Of a DNA stretch of 52,001 nt, positions 45,553 to 52,001 are shown piece by piece (the stretch's first letter is position 1; each line of letters begins with the position of its first letter). This DNA is from Saprospiraceae bacterium (lineage in GTDB: Bacteria > Bacteroidota > Bacteroidia > Chitinophagales > Saprospiraceae), in assembly GCA_019694295.1 (NCBI GenBank), contig JAIBCG010000014.1, positions 1 through 52,001 of the forward strand, written 5' to 3'. The notes beneath the pieces are model-generated. The model was not told where the DNA came from and made no database searches. It saw only the letters and a program-made list of their open reading frames with translations. A program made the position numbers and the translations under genes.

Positions 45553-46395
45553 ATGAAAAGAATGTCTTTATTATTCTGTACCTTTTTGTTTATCACAGGA
45601 ATGAACGCCCAGATAAACACACCGCAGGCAAGCCCTAAAGGTACTGTAAGCCAACAGATAGGTTTGACAGATTTCAGCATTACTTACTCAAGACCAAGTG
45701 CAAAAGGTCGGGTTGTATTTGGTGATGTTGTACCATTTGGCAAAACATGGCGAACCGGTGCCAACCAAGCAACTTTATTTACAGTATCAGATGATGTTAC
45801 CATCGAAGGCCAGGAACTGAAAGCCGGAAAGTATGCCCTGTACACTGTACCCGAAAAGAATACAATAGAATGGATTTTTTACAAAAACACAACATCTTGG
45901 GGTCTGCCTGAGCAATGGAATGATGCAGACGTTGCAATCAAAGTAAAGACTGCCTTCAACACAACAGCTAATAAAACAGAAACGCTAACCTTTAACTTCG
46001 ACGAACTCAGAAACAACAGTGCCGTACTGAAACTTTCATGGGACAACATGGAAGGTGTTTGCAAAATAGCTGTAAACACAGATAACAAAGTACTTAAGGA
46101 CATTGAAAAAGCACTTGCCGGACCATCAGCTAATGATTACTATGCAGCTGGCAAGTATTATTACGAAAGCGACAAGGACCTCAACAAGTCATACGAGTGG
46201 ATCCATAAGGCTAACGAAATGTCTCCTAAATACTTCACACTCAGACAAGAAGCGCTTGTACTTGCTAAAATGAAGAAATATAAAGAAGCAGTAACTGTAG
46301 CCCAAAAATCACTTGAACTGGCAAAAGCAGCAGGTAGTGACGAATACGTTAAAATGAATACAAAGGATATCGCAGACTGGTCTAAGATGAAATAA
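45553..46395 (+). CDS. DUF2911 domain-containing exported protein
   Basis: A 280-residue protein with signal peptide MKRMSLLFCTFLFITGMNAQ and a DUF2911 domain (about 25-180): QASPKGTVSQQIGLTDFSI, YSRPSAKGRVVFGDVVPFGK, WRTGANQATLF and GKYALYTVPEKNTIEWIFY are the family's conserved pieces. The C-terminal 90 residues are helical and TPR-like (YYAAGKYYYESDKDLNKSYEWI). Periplasmic, function unknown. No perfect -7 box is visible in the 72 bases upstream, so it may be partly read through from the protease gene. A strong terminator follows. Confidence 0.9.
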   Translation: MKRMSLLFCTFLFITGMNAQINTPQASPKGTVSQQIGLTDFSITYSRPSAKGRVVFGDVVPFGKTWRTGANQATLFTVSDDVTIEGQELKAGKYALYTVPEKNTIEWIFYKNTTSWGLPEQWNDADVAIKVKTAFNTTANKTETLTFNFDELRNNSAVLKLSWDNMEGVCKIAVNTDNKVLKDIEKALAGPSANDYYAAGKYYYESDKDLNKSYEWIHKANEMSPKYFTLRQEALVLAKMKKYKEAVTVAQKSLELAKAAGSDEYVKMNTKDIADWSKMK

Positions 46396-46425
46396 ATCTC
46401 AAGCCATTTTGTTTGAAGTTTTACC

Positions 46426-46456
46426 AGCCGGAGTTAATAATGATTCCGGCTTTTTT
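46426..46456 (+). terminator. Rho-independent terminator after the DUF2911 gene
   Basis: Stem AGCCGGA / TCCGGCT around a 12-base loop, followed by six T. Confidence 0.88.
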
Positions 46457-46498
46457 GTTTTTTATATGTATGTTTTCCAAATTTCTTATCAAATTCTT

Positions 46499-46506
46499 TA
46501 TATTTG
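46499..46506 (+). promoter_or_regulatory. -7 promoter box (TATATTTG) of the sialidase gene
   Basis: Perfect TAnnTTTG, 48 bases before the ATG at 46555 and shortly after the upstream terminator. Confidence 0.55.
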
Positions 46507-46554
46507 TCGTAATAGAGTGAATTGTATCAACCAATAGATAAAATACCATAGACT

Positions 46555-49047
46555 ATGTACAGAAATATTATAATTTTAATGCTGGTTGCAGGGTTAAATA
46601 CAAATATTGCGACAGCGCAAAAAGGAAAAGCTCTTGAACTGGATGGTGTCAATAGCTATATGTCGGTTGCGAATAATGCAAGCCTCAATATTGCAAGCGG
46701 GCAAAACTTCAGTGTTACTTGTTGGATAAAATCTTCTTCTTCGGCAGATTTTTTCAGAATAGCCAACAAACGTGGCGACCAGGGCAATTCCTCTCCGGGA
46801 TATGAGATGATTATCAACAAAACGAGTGGTCAGTTTGGCGTCAATTTAAGGAGCACTTCAGGTACCAATGCAGGTCCTCCATTTGGCAACACTCCTATCA
46901 CAGACGGAGTATGGCATCACGTAGCTTTTGTGGTCAATGCAGACAACTCGACTGTACAGATATATGTTGACGGTACCCTTGAAAAATCTCAGAACTCAGC
47001 AGCTGTAGGTACTGAAAGTTTTGCAAACAGCGAACAACTTTACTTCGGTGCAGCCGGTGGTAGCAAATATTATTGGAATGGTCTTATTGATGAAATAAGA
47101 ATGTGGTCTGTGCCTTTGAGTGTTGCTGATATTCAGCAAGACATGACCATTTCGGTAAATGGTAATGAAACTGGGCTTATTGCAGCATGGGATTTCGAAA
47201 ATGAACAAGGTGGTGTAGTTCCTGACTTAACCGGTAAACACACCGGTACGCTCAATGGTGGAGCCAAATGTGTCAGCCAAGCTACCAATGACATGATCAT
47301 AACAGAGGTGGTGAGTTACCAGCCTGATATTCCGATAGGTCGTGGCGAACAAAATACAAGGCTTGCCTCCGTCAATTTTAAGACATCCGGCAATCAAAAC
47401 GCAAAACTTATACAATCGCTTAGTTTTACCAGCACACACCCAAATGAGTTATATGAATCTGTCAGATTGTATTACAGTAGCACAAAAGAAAAACTCAACC
47501 TTCTAACCGCGGAGATCATTGGAGAAGCTGCCTTCAGTAAGGATTCGGTGGTTTTTAATTTTTCAAAAGCATTAACGGAGGGCAACAATGTGTTTTGGCT
47601 GGTAGCCAATGTGTCACAAAATGCAGCCGAATCAGCAGCTGAGTCAACATTTCTTAGTTCATACTCAGTTGACAATGTGCCATTTAAAGCTGCCACAACC
47701 ACAGTTGTACCAAGACCTGTTTTGTTAAGGCATGAATTATTGTTTTCAGGTGGGGACTACGGATCGAACAGTTACCGTATTCCGGCTATTGCTTCAAAAG
47801 GAAAACAAGTAGTAGTCGTCGCCGACAAACGGATCAACAACAACGGCGACCTGCCAAACAACATTGATCTGATAGCAAAATACAGTGAAGACGGTGGCGA
47901 AACATGGTCTGATCCCGTGATCGTAGCAGATTTTGGCGATTCGGGTGCGAGTGATCCTGCCTTGGTATATGATAAGATTTCTGGAGATCTTTTATGTCTT
48001 TTTGCCTCACACAATGGGCTCTTTGCATCCACTCCGTCCAATAAAATCCGATTTAACGTAGTACGTAGCTCCGATTTCGGAAAAACCTGGGGTACACCAA
48101 CAGATTTTTCAGACCAGATATACCTTCCCGGCTGGTATACGGCATGGGTGGCTTCAGGCAGTGCGCACCAGCTAGAGTCGGGTCGAATTGTAGCAGCTAT
48201 CGGGGCAAGGAAGAATTCTTCGAATACGCTTACCAATCACATGATTTACAGTGATGATAACGGACTTACATGGCACGTAGGTGGGCAGGCATCAACTTCG
48301 GGTGATGAAGCCAAGATAGTATCTACCGAAGATGGTCGCTTGATGATGGCTATCAGAACACCCGGCAAAAGACGTATATCATGGTCAACTGATGTTGGCC
48401 AGACCTGGTCAGTACCAGTACCTCAAAATGAACTTGTAGAACCCGGTGTCAACGGTGACCTTATCCGATACACGGCCAAGAGTAAAGGATTCGACAAGAA
48501 CAGGATCTTGTTTTCGGTACCAAACCATGCGACACAACGCAGAAACCTCAGTGTATTCGTCAGTTATGATGAAGGTAAAACCTGGCCTGTAAAACGAACA
48601 CTATGCAATGAAAAATCGGCATACTCGGCTTTGACAGCATTTGAAGACGGCAACATAGGCATTTTTTATGAAAATGGTGAATATGAAAATTATCAGCTTT
48701 ATTTTGCAAAGTTTAGTCTCGATTGGCTGAGTGGAGGCAATGATATATGGTCACCATCTGTCAGCACGTCGGATATTTCACCAAAAGAATACGCTTTGAC
48801 AGTCTGGCCCAATCCGGCTAAGTCAAATGTAAACATCAGTTATTACTATACCGGCAATCAAAAACCGAGAATCGAAATTTACGATACTTCGGGTCACCTA
48901 GTGAAGGAAATAAAACCAAAAAACAAAGGAAATACCACAACTGTTACAGAATGGAACACAACAAATACCGCAAACGGAAATTACTTCATTAGGCTGATCA
49001 TCGGAGAAAATCAAATAACAAGAAAGGTAAACATCATGAAGCAATAA
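46555..49047 (+). CDS. Exo-sialidase with LamG domain and T9SS sorting domain
   Basis: Secreted 830-residue glycoside hydrolase, probably releasing sialic acid from glycans. Signal peptide 1-22. A LamG-type lectin domain spans about 25-215 (DGVWHHVAFVVN, IYVDGTLEK, GLIDEIRMWS). A BNR-associated N-domain spans about 248-385. The six-bladed sialidase (about 390-725) has YRIP with Arg408, five Asp boxes (SEDGGETW 444, SSDFGKTW 505, SDDNGLTW 566, STDVGQTW 611, SYDEGKTW 670), Arg601, Arg663, Glu585 and nucleophile-position Tyr690, matching the sialidase active-site set. The type-A T9SS domain runs from about 745. No sialic-acid uptake or catabolic genes are nearby. Confidence 0.92.
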   Translation: MYRNIIILMLVAGLNTNIATAQKGKALELDGVNSYMSVANNASLNIASGQNFSVTCWIKSSSSADFFRIANKRGDQGNSSPGYEMIINKTSGQFGVNLRSTSGTNAGPPFGNTPITDGVWHHVAFVVNADNSTVQIYVDGTLEKSQNSAAVGTESFANSEQLYFGAAGGSKYYWNGLIDEIRMWSVPLSVADIQQDMTISVNGNETGLIAAWDFENEQGGVVPDLTGKHTGTLNGGAKCVSQATNDMIITEVVSYQPDIPIGRGEQNTRLASVNFKTSGNQNAKLIQSLSFTSTHPNELYESVRLYYSSTKEKLNLLTAEIIGEAAFSKDSVVFNFSKALTEGNNVFWLVANVSQNAAESAAESTFLSSYSVDNVPFKAATTTVVPRPVLLRHELLFSGGDYGSNSYRIPAIASKGKQVVVVADKRINNNGDLPNNIDLIAKYSEDGGETWSDPVIVADFGDSGASDPALVYDKISGDLLCLFASHNGLFASTPSNKIRFNVVRSSDFGKTWGTPTDFSDQIYLPGWYTAWVASGSAHQLESGRIVAAIGARKNSSNTLTNHMIYSDDNGLTWHVGGQASTSGDEAKIVSTEDGRLMMAIRTPGKRRISWSTDVGQTWSVPVPQNELVEPGVNGDLIRYTAKSKGFDKNRILFSVPNHATQRRNLSVFVSYDEGKTWPVKRTLCNEKSAYSALTAFEDGNIGIFYENGEYENYQLYFAKFSLDWLSGGNDIWSPSVSTSDISPKEYALTVWPNPAKSNVNISYYYTGNQKPRIEIYDTSGHLVKEIKPKNKGNTTTVTEWNTTNTANGNYFIRLIIGENQITRKVNIMKQ

Positions 49048-49124
49048 AAAAAATTGACCCAAAGCAAGAAGGTGGATTGAACAAGTGAATAATCGGCTGG
49101 TATATTCCGAAAAATACATTTGTT

Positions 49125-49156
49125 TTGTACCGATAAATCTAAATTCCATACTTTTG
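49125..49156 (+). promoter_or_regulatory. Promoter of kdsD-kdsA (TTG-21-TACTTTTG)
   Basis: TTG at 49125-49127, a 21-base spacer and TACTTTTG at 49149-49156, the most complete -33/-7 pair in the window. The ATG at 49174 follows 17 bases later, so the longer frame starting at 49120 is not used. Confidence 0.65.
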
Positions 49157-49173
49157 CAAAAAAATATCTGACA

Positions 49174-49776
49174 ATGGTTGATAAAATCCATTCGCTCATC
49201 CATAAAGAGATAGAAGCCATTCTGCAAATACCGGTGAATGAAGCATACGAGAAAGCCATTGAACTTCTGAATGAGCATATACATCAAAAACGTGGCAAAC
49301 TCATCACATCAGGAATGGGCAAGGCCGGACAGATAGCTTTAAACATTGCTACGACATTTAGTTCTACGGGCAGTTGTGCGGTATATCTTCATCCAAGTGA
49401 GGCGCAACATGGTGATCTTGGCGTACTAAGGCCCGAAGATGTACTTTTACTTTTATCCAATTCGGGAAAAACCAGAGAAATAGTCGAACTTCTGGAGTTG
49501 TCAAAAAGGATGTATCCCGACATTCCCGCAATCGTGATTACCGGCAATGCCCAAAGCGAACTAGCTCAAAATGCAGAAATAGTATTGTTTACGGGTGGTG
49601 CACCTGAGATTTGTCCATTAGGTCTCACTCCTACAACTTCCACTACTGTCATGACCATTATTGGCGATATGTTGGTAGTAGGTTTGATGGAAAAAATTGG
49701 CTTTACGAAGGAAGAATACGCAAAACGCCACCATTCTGGATATTTAGGATCAAAAAGCAGAGGAGAAATACATTAA
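49174..49776 (+). CDS. kdsD: Arabinose-5-phosphate isomerase, SIS domain only
   Basis: Converts ribulose-5-phosphate to arabinose-5-phosphate, the first step of Kdo synthesis. A 200-residue SIS-domain protein: KLITSGMGKAGQIALNIATT, FSSTGSCAVYLHPSEAQHGD (catalytic His region), LLLLSNSGKTREIVELL, and APEICPLGLTPTTSTTVM are the KdsD signatures. The two C-terminal CBS domains of E. coli KdsD are absent, as in single-domain isomerases. Start chosen at 49174 because the promoter box lies inside the longer frame. kdsA follows after 4 bases, which makes the assignment firm. Confidence 0.92.
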   Translation: MVDKIHSLIHKEIEAILQIPVNEAYEKAIELLNEHIHQKRGKLITSGMGKAGQIALNIATTFSSTGSCAVYLHPSEAQHGDLGVLRPEDVLLLLSNSGKTREIVELLELSKRMYPDIPAIVITGNAQSELAQNAEIVLFTGGAPEICPLGLTPTTSTTVMTIIGDMLVVGLMEKIGFTKEEYAKRHHSGYLGSKSRGEIH

Positions 49777-49780
49777 ATAT

Positions 49781-50563
49781 ATGTCAAAATTTAAATTAAT
49801 AGCCGGCCCGTGTGCCGTTGAAGAACGAGATACTTGTTATGCCATAGCCGGGCATCTTAAGAGAATGGCAGAAAAGTATGAACTTGACCTGATATTCAAA
49901 GCTTCGTACAAGAAAGCAAATCGTACCAAACTCAACAGTTTCACATCTATCGGAGAGGGGCAAGCATTGCAAATACTTGAAGATATCAGGAAAGAATTTT
50001 CGGTAAATACTATCACAGATATACATGAAAGTACAGACCCTGAACGAATAGCTGCACATGTTGACTATTTTCAGATACCTGCATTTTTGTGCCGCCAGAC
50101 AGACCTGCTCATCAATGCCGGCAAATATGCACCTAAAGGTGTAAATATTAAGAAAGGTCAGTTTCTTTCGCCAGAAATGATGCAATTCGCCGCTGAAAAA
50201 GTACGGTTTGGCAATCCGAACACAGACGTACTGCTTACAGAACGAGGTACCACATTCGGCTACGAATATCTGATAACCGACATGACTTCTTTTCCAAAAA
50301 TGTCAGCTTTTGGAACGACCATAATGGATTGTACACACTCAGTACAAATACCTAACCAAAGTAGTGGTATAACAGGTGGCGATGCTCGTATGATTGGCAC
50401 CATGGCTAAAGCAGCCATAGCAGCAGGAGCACAAGGCTTGTTCATAGAGGTGCATCCGGAACCTTCCAAAGCAAGCTCCGATGCCGGAAGTATCCTGCAA
50501 ATGGACAAACTGGAAGAAATACTCCGTGTATGTGTGCGTATATATGATGCTGTGAGACAGTAA
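49781..50563 (+). CDS. kdsA: 3-deoxy-8-phosphooctulonate synthase (KdsA)
   Basis: Condenses arabinose-5-phosphate with phosphoenolpyruvate to give Kdo-8-phosphate for lipid A-core assembly. 260 residues. The N-terminus KLIAGPCAVEE has Cys12 where metal-independent enzymes have Asn, so this is predicted to be the metal-dependent class. Other signatures: FKASYKKANRTK, DIHES, IPAFLCRQTDLL, KKGQFLSPEMM, ERGTTFGYEYL, and IEVHPEPSKASSDAG, with candidate metal ligands Glu and Asp. Co-transcribed with kdsD. Converges with the GLPGLI gene. Confidence 0.96.
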   Translation: MSKFKLIAGPCAVEERDTCYAIAGHLKRMAEKYELDLIFKASYKKANRTKLNSFTSIGEGQALQILEDIRKEFSVNTITDIHESTDPERIAAHVDYFQIPAFLCRQTDLLINAGKYAPKGVNIKKGQFLSPEMMQFAAEKVRFGNPNTDVLLTERGTTFGYEYLITDMTSFPKMSAFGTTIMDCTHSVQIPNQSSGITGGDARMIGTMAKAAIAAGAQGLFIEVHPEPSKASSDAGSILQMDKLEEILRVCVRIYDAVRQ

Positions 50564-50616
50564 CTACATCATCTGCCAATCGGCTAAATGCCGTCATAAC
50601 AAAAACGAGCTCAACA

Positions 50617-51372
50617 TCAATACCGTATCTGCCAATATGGGTTCCTTTTTGCAGCAATTGATTCTGTTATGTGTTTCTTAATTTGTTCCTGAAATGCTTC
50701 ATTTTCAATTTTTTTCCCCTTCCATTTTTTTGGCAAAGGGAGTCCTTTTTCAAGTTTCATTGGCTTTACAGAAAGAGCTGTGATAATGACACTACCCTGA
50801 TTCATATTCAGCTCGAGAATCATACCCGGTAGGCCAAACATCATTTCGGGTCCGCCATCTACCGGAATCTGATCAGTAAACCAGGCTACTATCCGCTGAT
50901 CTTTGATACTATCGTAGGTTTCGGCTTTCATGCAGATATATCCGGCCACATCTTTTATCTCGTTCAGTATTTTCCATTTGGGAGGTGTAGCAGCCTCGTC
51001 GATGAGGTAGGTTCTGCCAAGTGTTTCGATCAACTGCTTCGTGCTTCTTTTGTTCAAATCACGAAAAATCACAAATTCGTCCTGACGCCACGCCCAGTCA
51101 GACTCCACCGGCTGATCTTCATCGTATGTATATAGCGTTTGATTATCTTTTGCCCACAACTTGTATTTAGACGACCACCCGGCCTTTTTTCCATAAGTCA
51201 GCTTCATACGGTCTTTTTCTTCTTCGCTCAGGTATGGAAGATGTTGATTGACATTAACCCAAAAATAGGTGCGTTCATAAACTATTTCCCCTTCAAAACC
51301 TTGTGCCGAAAGGAATCCTGTTGATAATACTGAAAAAACAATGAACGCAATAAACTTTTTAAACATAATCAT
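50617..51372 (-). CDS. GLPGLI family protein
   Basis: Exported 251-residue protein of the Bacteroidota GLPGLI family, named for the motif seen here as FGLPGMILEL (about residues 188-197). Signal peptide ends STGFLSAQ. Other conserved parts are GEIVYERTYFWV near the start and KAETYDSIKDQRIVAWFT before the motif. GLPGLI genes commonly lie next to outer-membrane beta-barrel (TonB-like) genes, as here, with 13 bases between the two. Role unknown, possibly as a periplasmic partner. The ATG at 51366 is an equally possible start. Confidence 0.9.
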   Translation of the reverse strand: MIMFKKFIAFIVFSVLSTGFLSAQGFEGEIVYERTYFWVNVNQHLPYLSEEEKDRMKLTYGKKAGWSSKYKLWAKDNQTLYTYDEDQPVESDWAWRQDEFVIFRDLNKRSTKQLIETLGRTYLIDEAATPPKWKILNEIKDVAGYICMKAETYDSIKDQRIVAWFTDQIPVDGGPEMMFGLPGMILELNMNQGSVIITALSVKPMKLEKGLPLPKKWKGKKIENEAFQEQIKKHITESIAAKRNPYWQIRY

Positions 51373-51385
51373 TTACAAAAAAATT

Positions 51386-52001
51386 TTACCACCAGAAATT
51401 TGATTCTTTATTCGCCTTCATACCTCTTATGTTATAACTAAAGCTTAACATTGCATACCTGGCTAAGGCTGTAGTAGAAGACTGTGTAACGGTATTAAAG
51501 CCTGTATATTGGTTTATATCTTCATTTTTATTGAAAGCATCATATAGTGACACCCTGACTTCGCCTTTATTCCCTTTGAGAACAAACTTATACAAACTTA
51601 AGTTCAACAAAGGTATGTCTCTGTCAAAACCATACCTTTGGTTTTCAAACTTGTTATAACTGAAAGAAGTATTGAGGAAAATGCCCCAAAATAGCTTGGT
51701 ATTGAACTCCAGGTTGTAATTTTGATTTAAGGTCTGTTGGTTCTGACTTGAATTAATATTATATTTGGTGTCCGTATGCCCCAATGAGGCGTTAAGATAA
51801 ATACTCAGGTTTTCGTCTGGTGTAATATTGATGCGCACAGAGCCATTGTTGCTGAAGGAATTTGTTTTGTTCAGCACATTATTGACAAAGGCAAAACTCC
51901 TGGAGTAACCAGGGTTGTAACTCAGGTTGACCGTAAATTTATTCTTAATAATCGGAAAACCAAAACTTGTCCAAGTCCAAAGATTTTGTCCTCCGCTATA
52001 A
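51386..52001 (-). CDS. Outer-membrane beta-barrel protein, C-terminal part (runs off the right edge)
   Basis: The frame is open from 51386 to the window edge (about 205 codons), with no start inside. It begins YSGGQNLWTW and shows alternating amphipathic strands with aromatic ends (FTVNLSYNPGYSRSFAFVNN, GSVRINITPDENLSIYLNAS, KLFWGIFLNTSFSYN), finishing in ARYAMLSFSYNIRG, the pattern of the C-terminal barrel of TonB-receptor-like outer-membrane proteins. It probably belongs with the downstream GLPGLI gene. The N-terminal plug and any carboxypeptidase-like domain lie outside the window. Confidence 0.85.
   Translation of the reverse strand, partial: YSGGQNLWTWTSFGFPIIKNKFTVNLSYNPGYSRSFAFVNNVLNKTNSFSNNGSVRINITPDENLSIYLNASLGHTDTKYNINSSQNQQTLNQNYNLEFNTKLFWGIFLNTSFSYNKFENQRYGFDRDIPLLNLSLYKFVLKGNKGEVRVSLYDAFNKNEDINQYTGFNTVTQSSTTALARYAMLSFSYNIRGMKANKESNFWW

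Noticed and set aside
1..52001. CRISPR arrays, insertion sequences, prophage or plasmid features
   Set aside because: No regularly spaced identical repeats, transposase or integrase motifs, or terminal repeats were seen.

Overview
The window is chromosomal DNA from a member of the Bacteroidota, probably a marine or sludge-type lineage near Saprospiria or Chitinophagia, although the sequence alone does not settle the class. The evidence is: several secreted proteins ending in type IX secretion (T9SS) sorting domains, a PorP/SprF-type protein paired with a giant SprB-repeat surface protein, a GLPGLI-family protein, TonB-linked outer-membrane proteins with a CarboxypepD-like N-terminus, and a recurring TAnnTTTG promoter element (the Bacteroidota -7 box) upstream of many genes. 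I see no phage, transposon, CRISPR array, rRNA or tRNA. Most of the window is core or lineage-core material.

Layout. 1-668 is non-coding, with a tandem-repeat operator candidate and a promoter pointing off the left edge. 669-4030 (minus) is a cytochrome c maturation block (ccmB, ccmC/ccsA-like, ccmD-like) running into glutamate dehydrogenase. 4074-12600 holds a peptidoglycan amidase, a histidine phosphatase, a glycosyltransferase, an ArsC/Spx-like protein, a secreted serine protease, an ABC-F ATPase and a saccharopine-dehydrogenase-like enzyme. 12923-17625 has a DUF547 protein, a CvpA-like protein, MutS and a TerB-like protein. 17756-24760 (plus) is a run of exported proteins: an M1 aminopeptidase with T9SS tail, a TonB-dependent receptor, and an alpha/beta-hydrolase-like T9SS cargo that lacks the nucleophile serine. 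24817-27225 (minus) is the mnmA-lipoprotein-rimM operon. 27343-31884 (plus) has a conserved hypothetical, a TlpA-like lipoprotein thioredoxin, and a long fusion of TIR-like, TPR and short-chain-dehydrogenase domains.

31903-32346 looks empty by ordinary gene length but appears to hold two divergent small genes. One is a 51-residue Lys/Cys-rich protein (minus) and the other a 28-residue single-helix membrane peptide (plus). Between them lies a 7-1-7-1-7 array of Fur-family-like half-sites sitting on the promoter of the Cys-rich gene. 32375-39655 (minus) is the porP/sprF-like gene and its 2043-residue T9SS type-B partner. 40077-49047 holds peptidase T, a subtilisin-like T9SS protease, a DUF2911 protein and a LamG-sialidase T9SS protein. 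49174-50563 is kdsD-kdsA for Kdo synthesis, followed by a GLPGLI protein and an outer-membrane beta-barrel gene that runs off the right edge.

How the genes fit together. Much of the window serves the cell envelope: cytochrome c assembly, peptidoglycan cleavage, Kdo for lipopolysaccharide, T9SS cargo for degrading proteins and glycans, and a gliding/adhesion-type surface protein with its dedicated membrane partner. The best candidates for something undescribed are the TIR-TPR-SDR fusion and the metal- or peroxide-responsive-looking small-gene locus at 31.9-32.35 kb.
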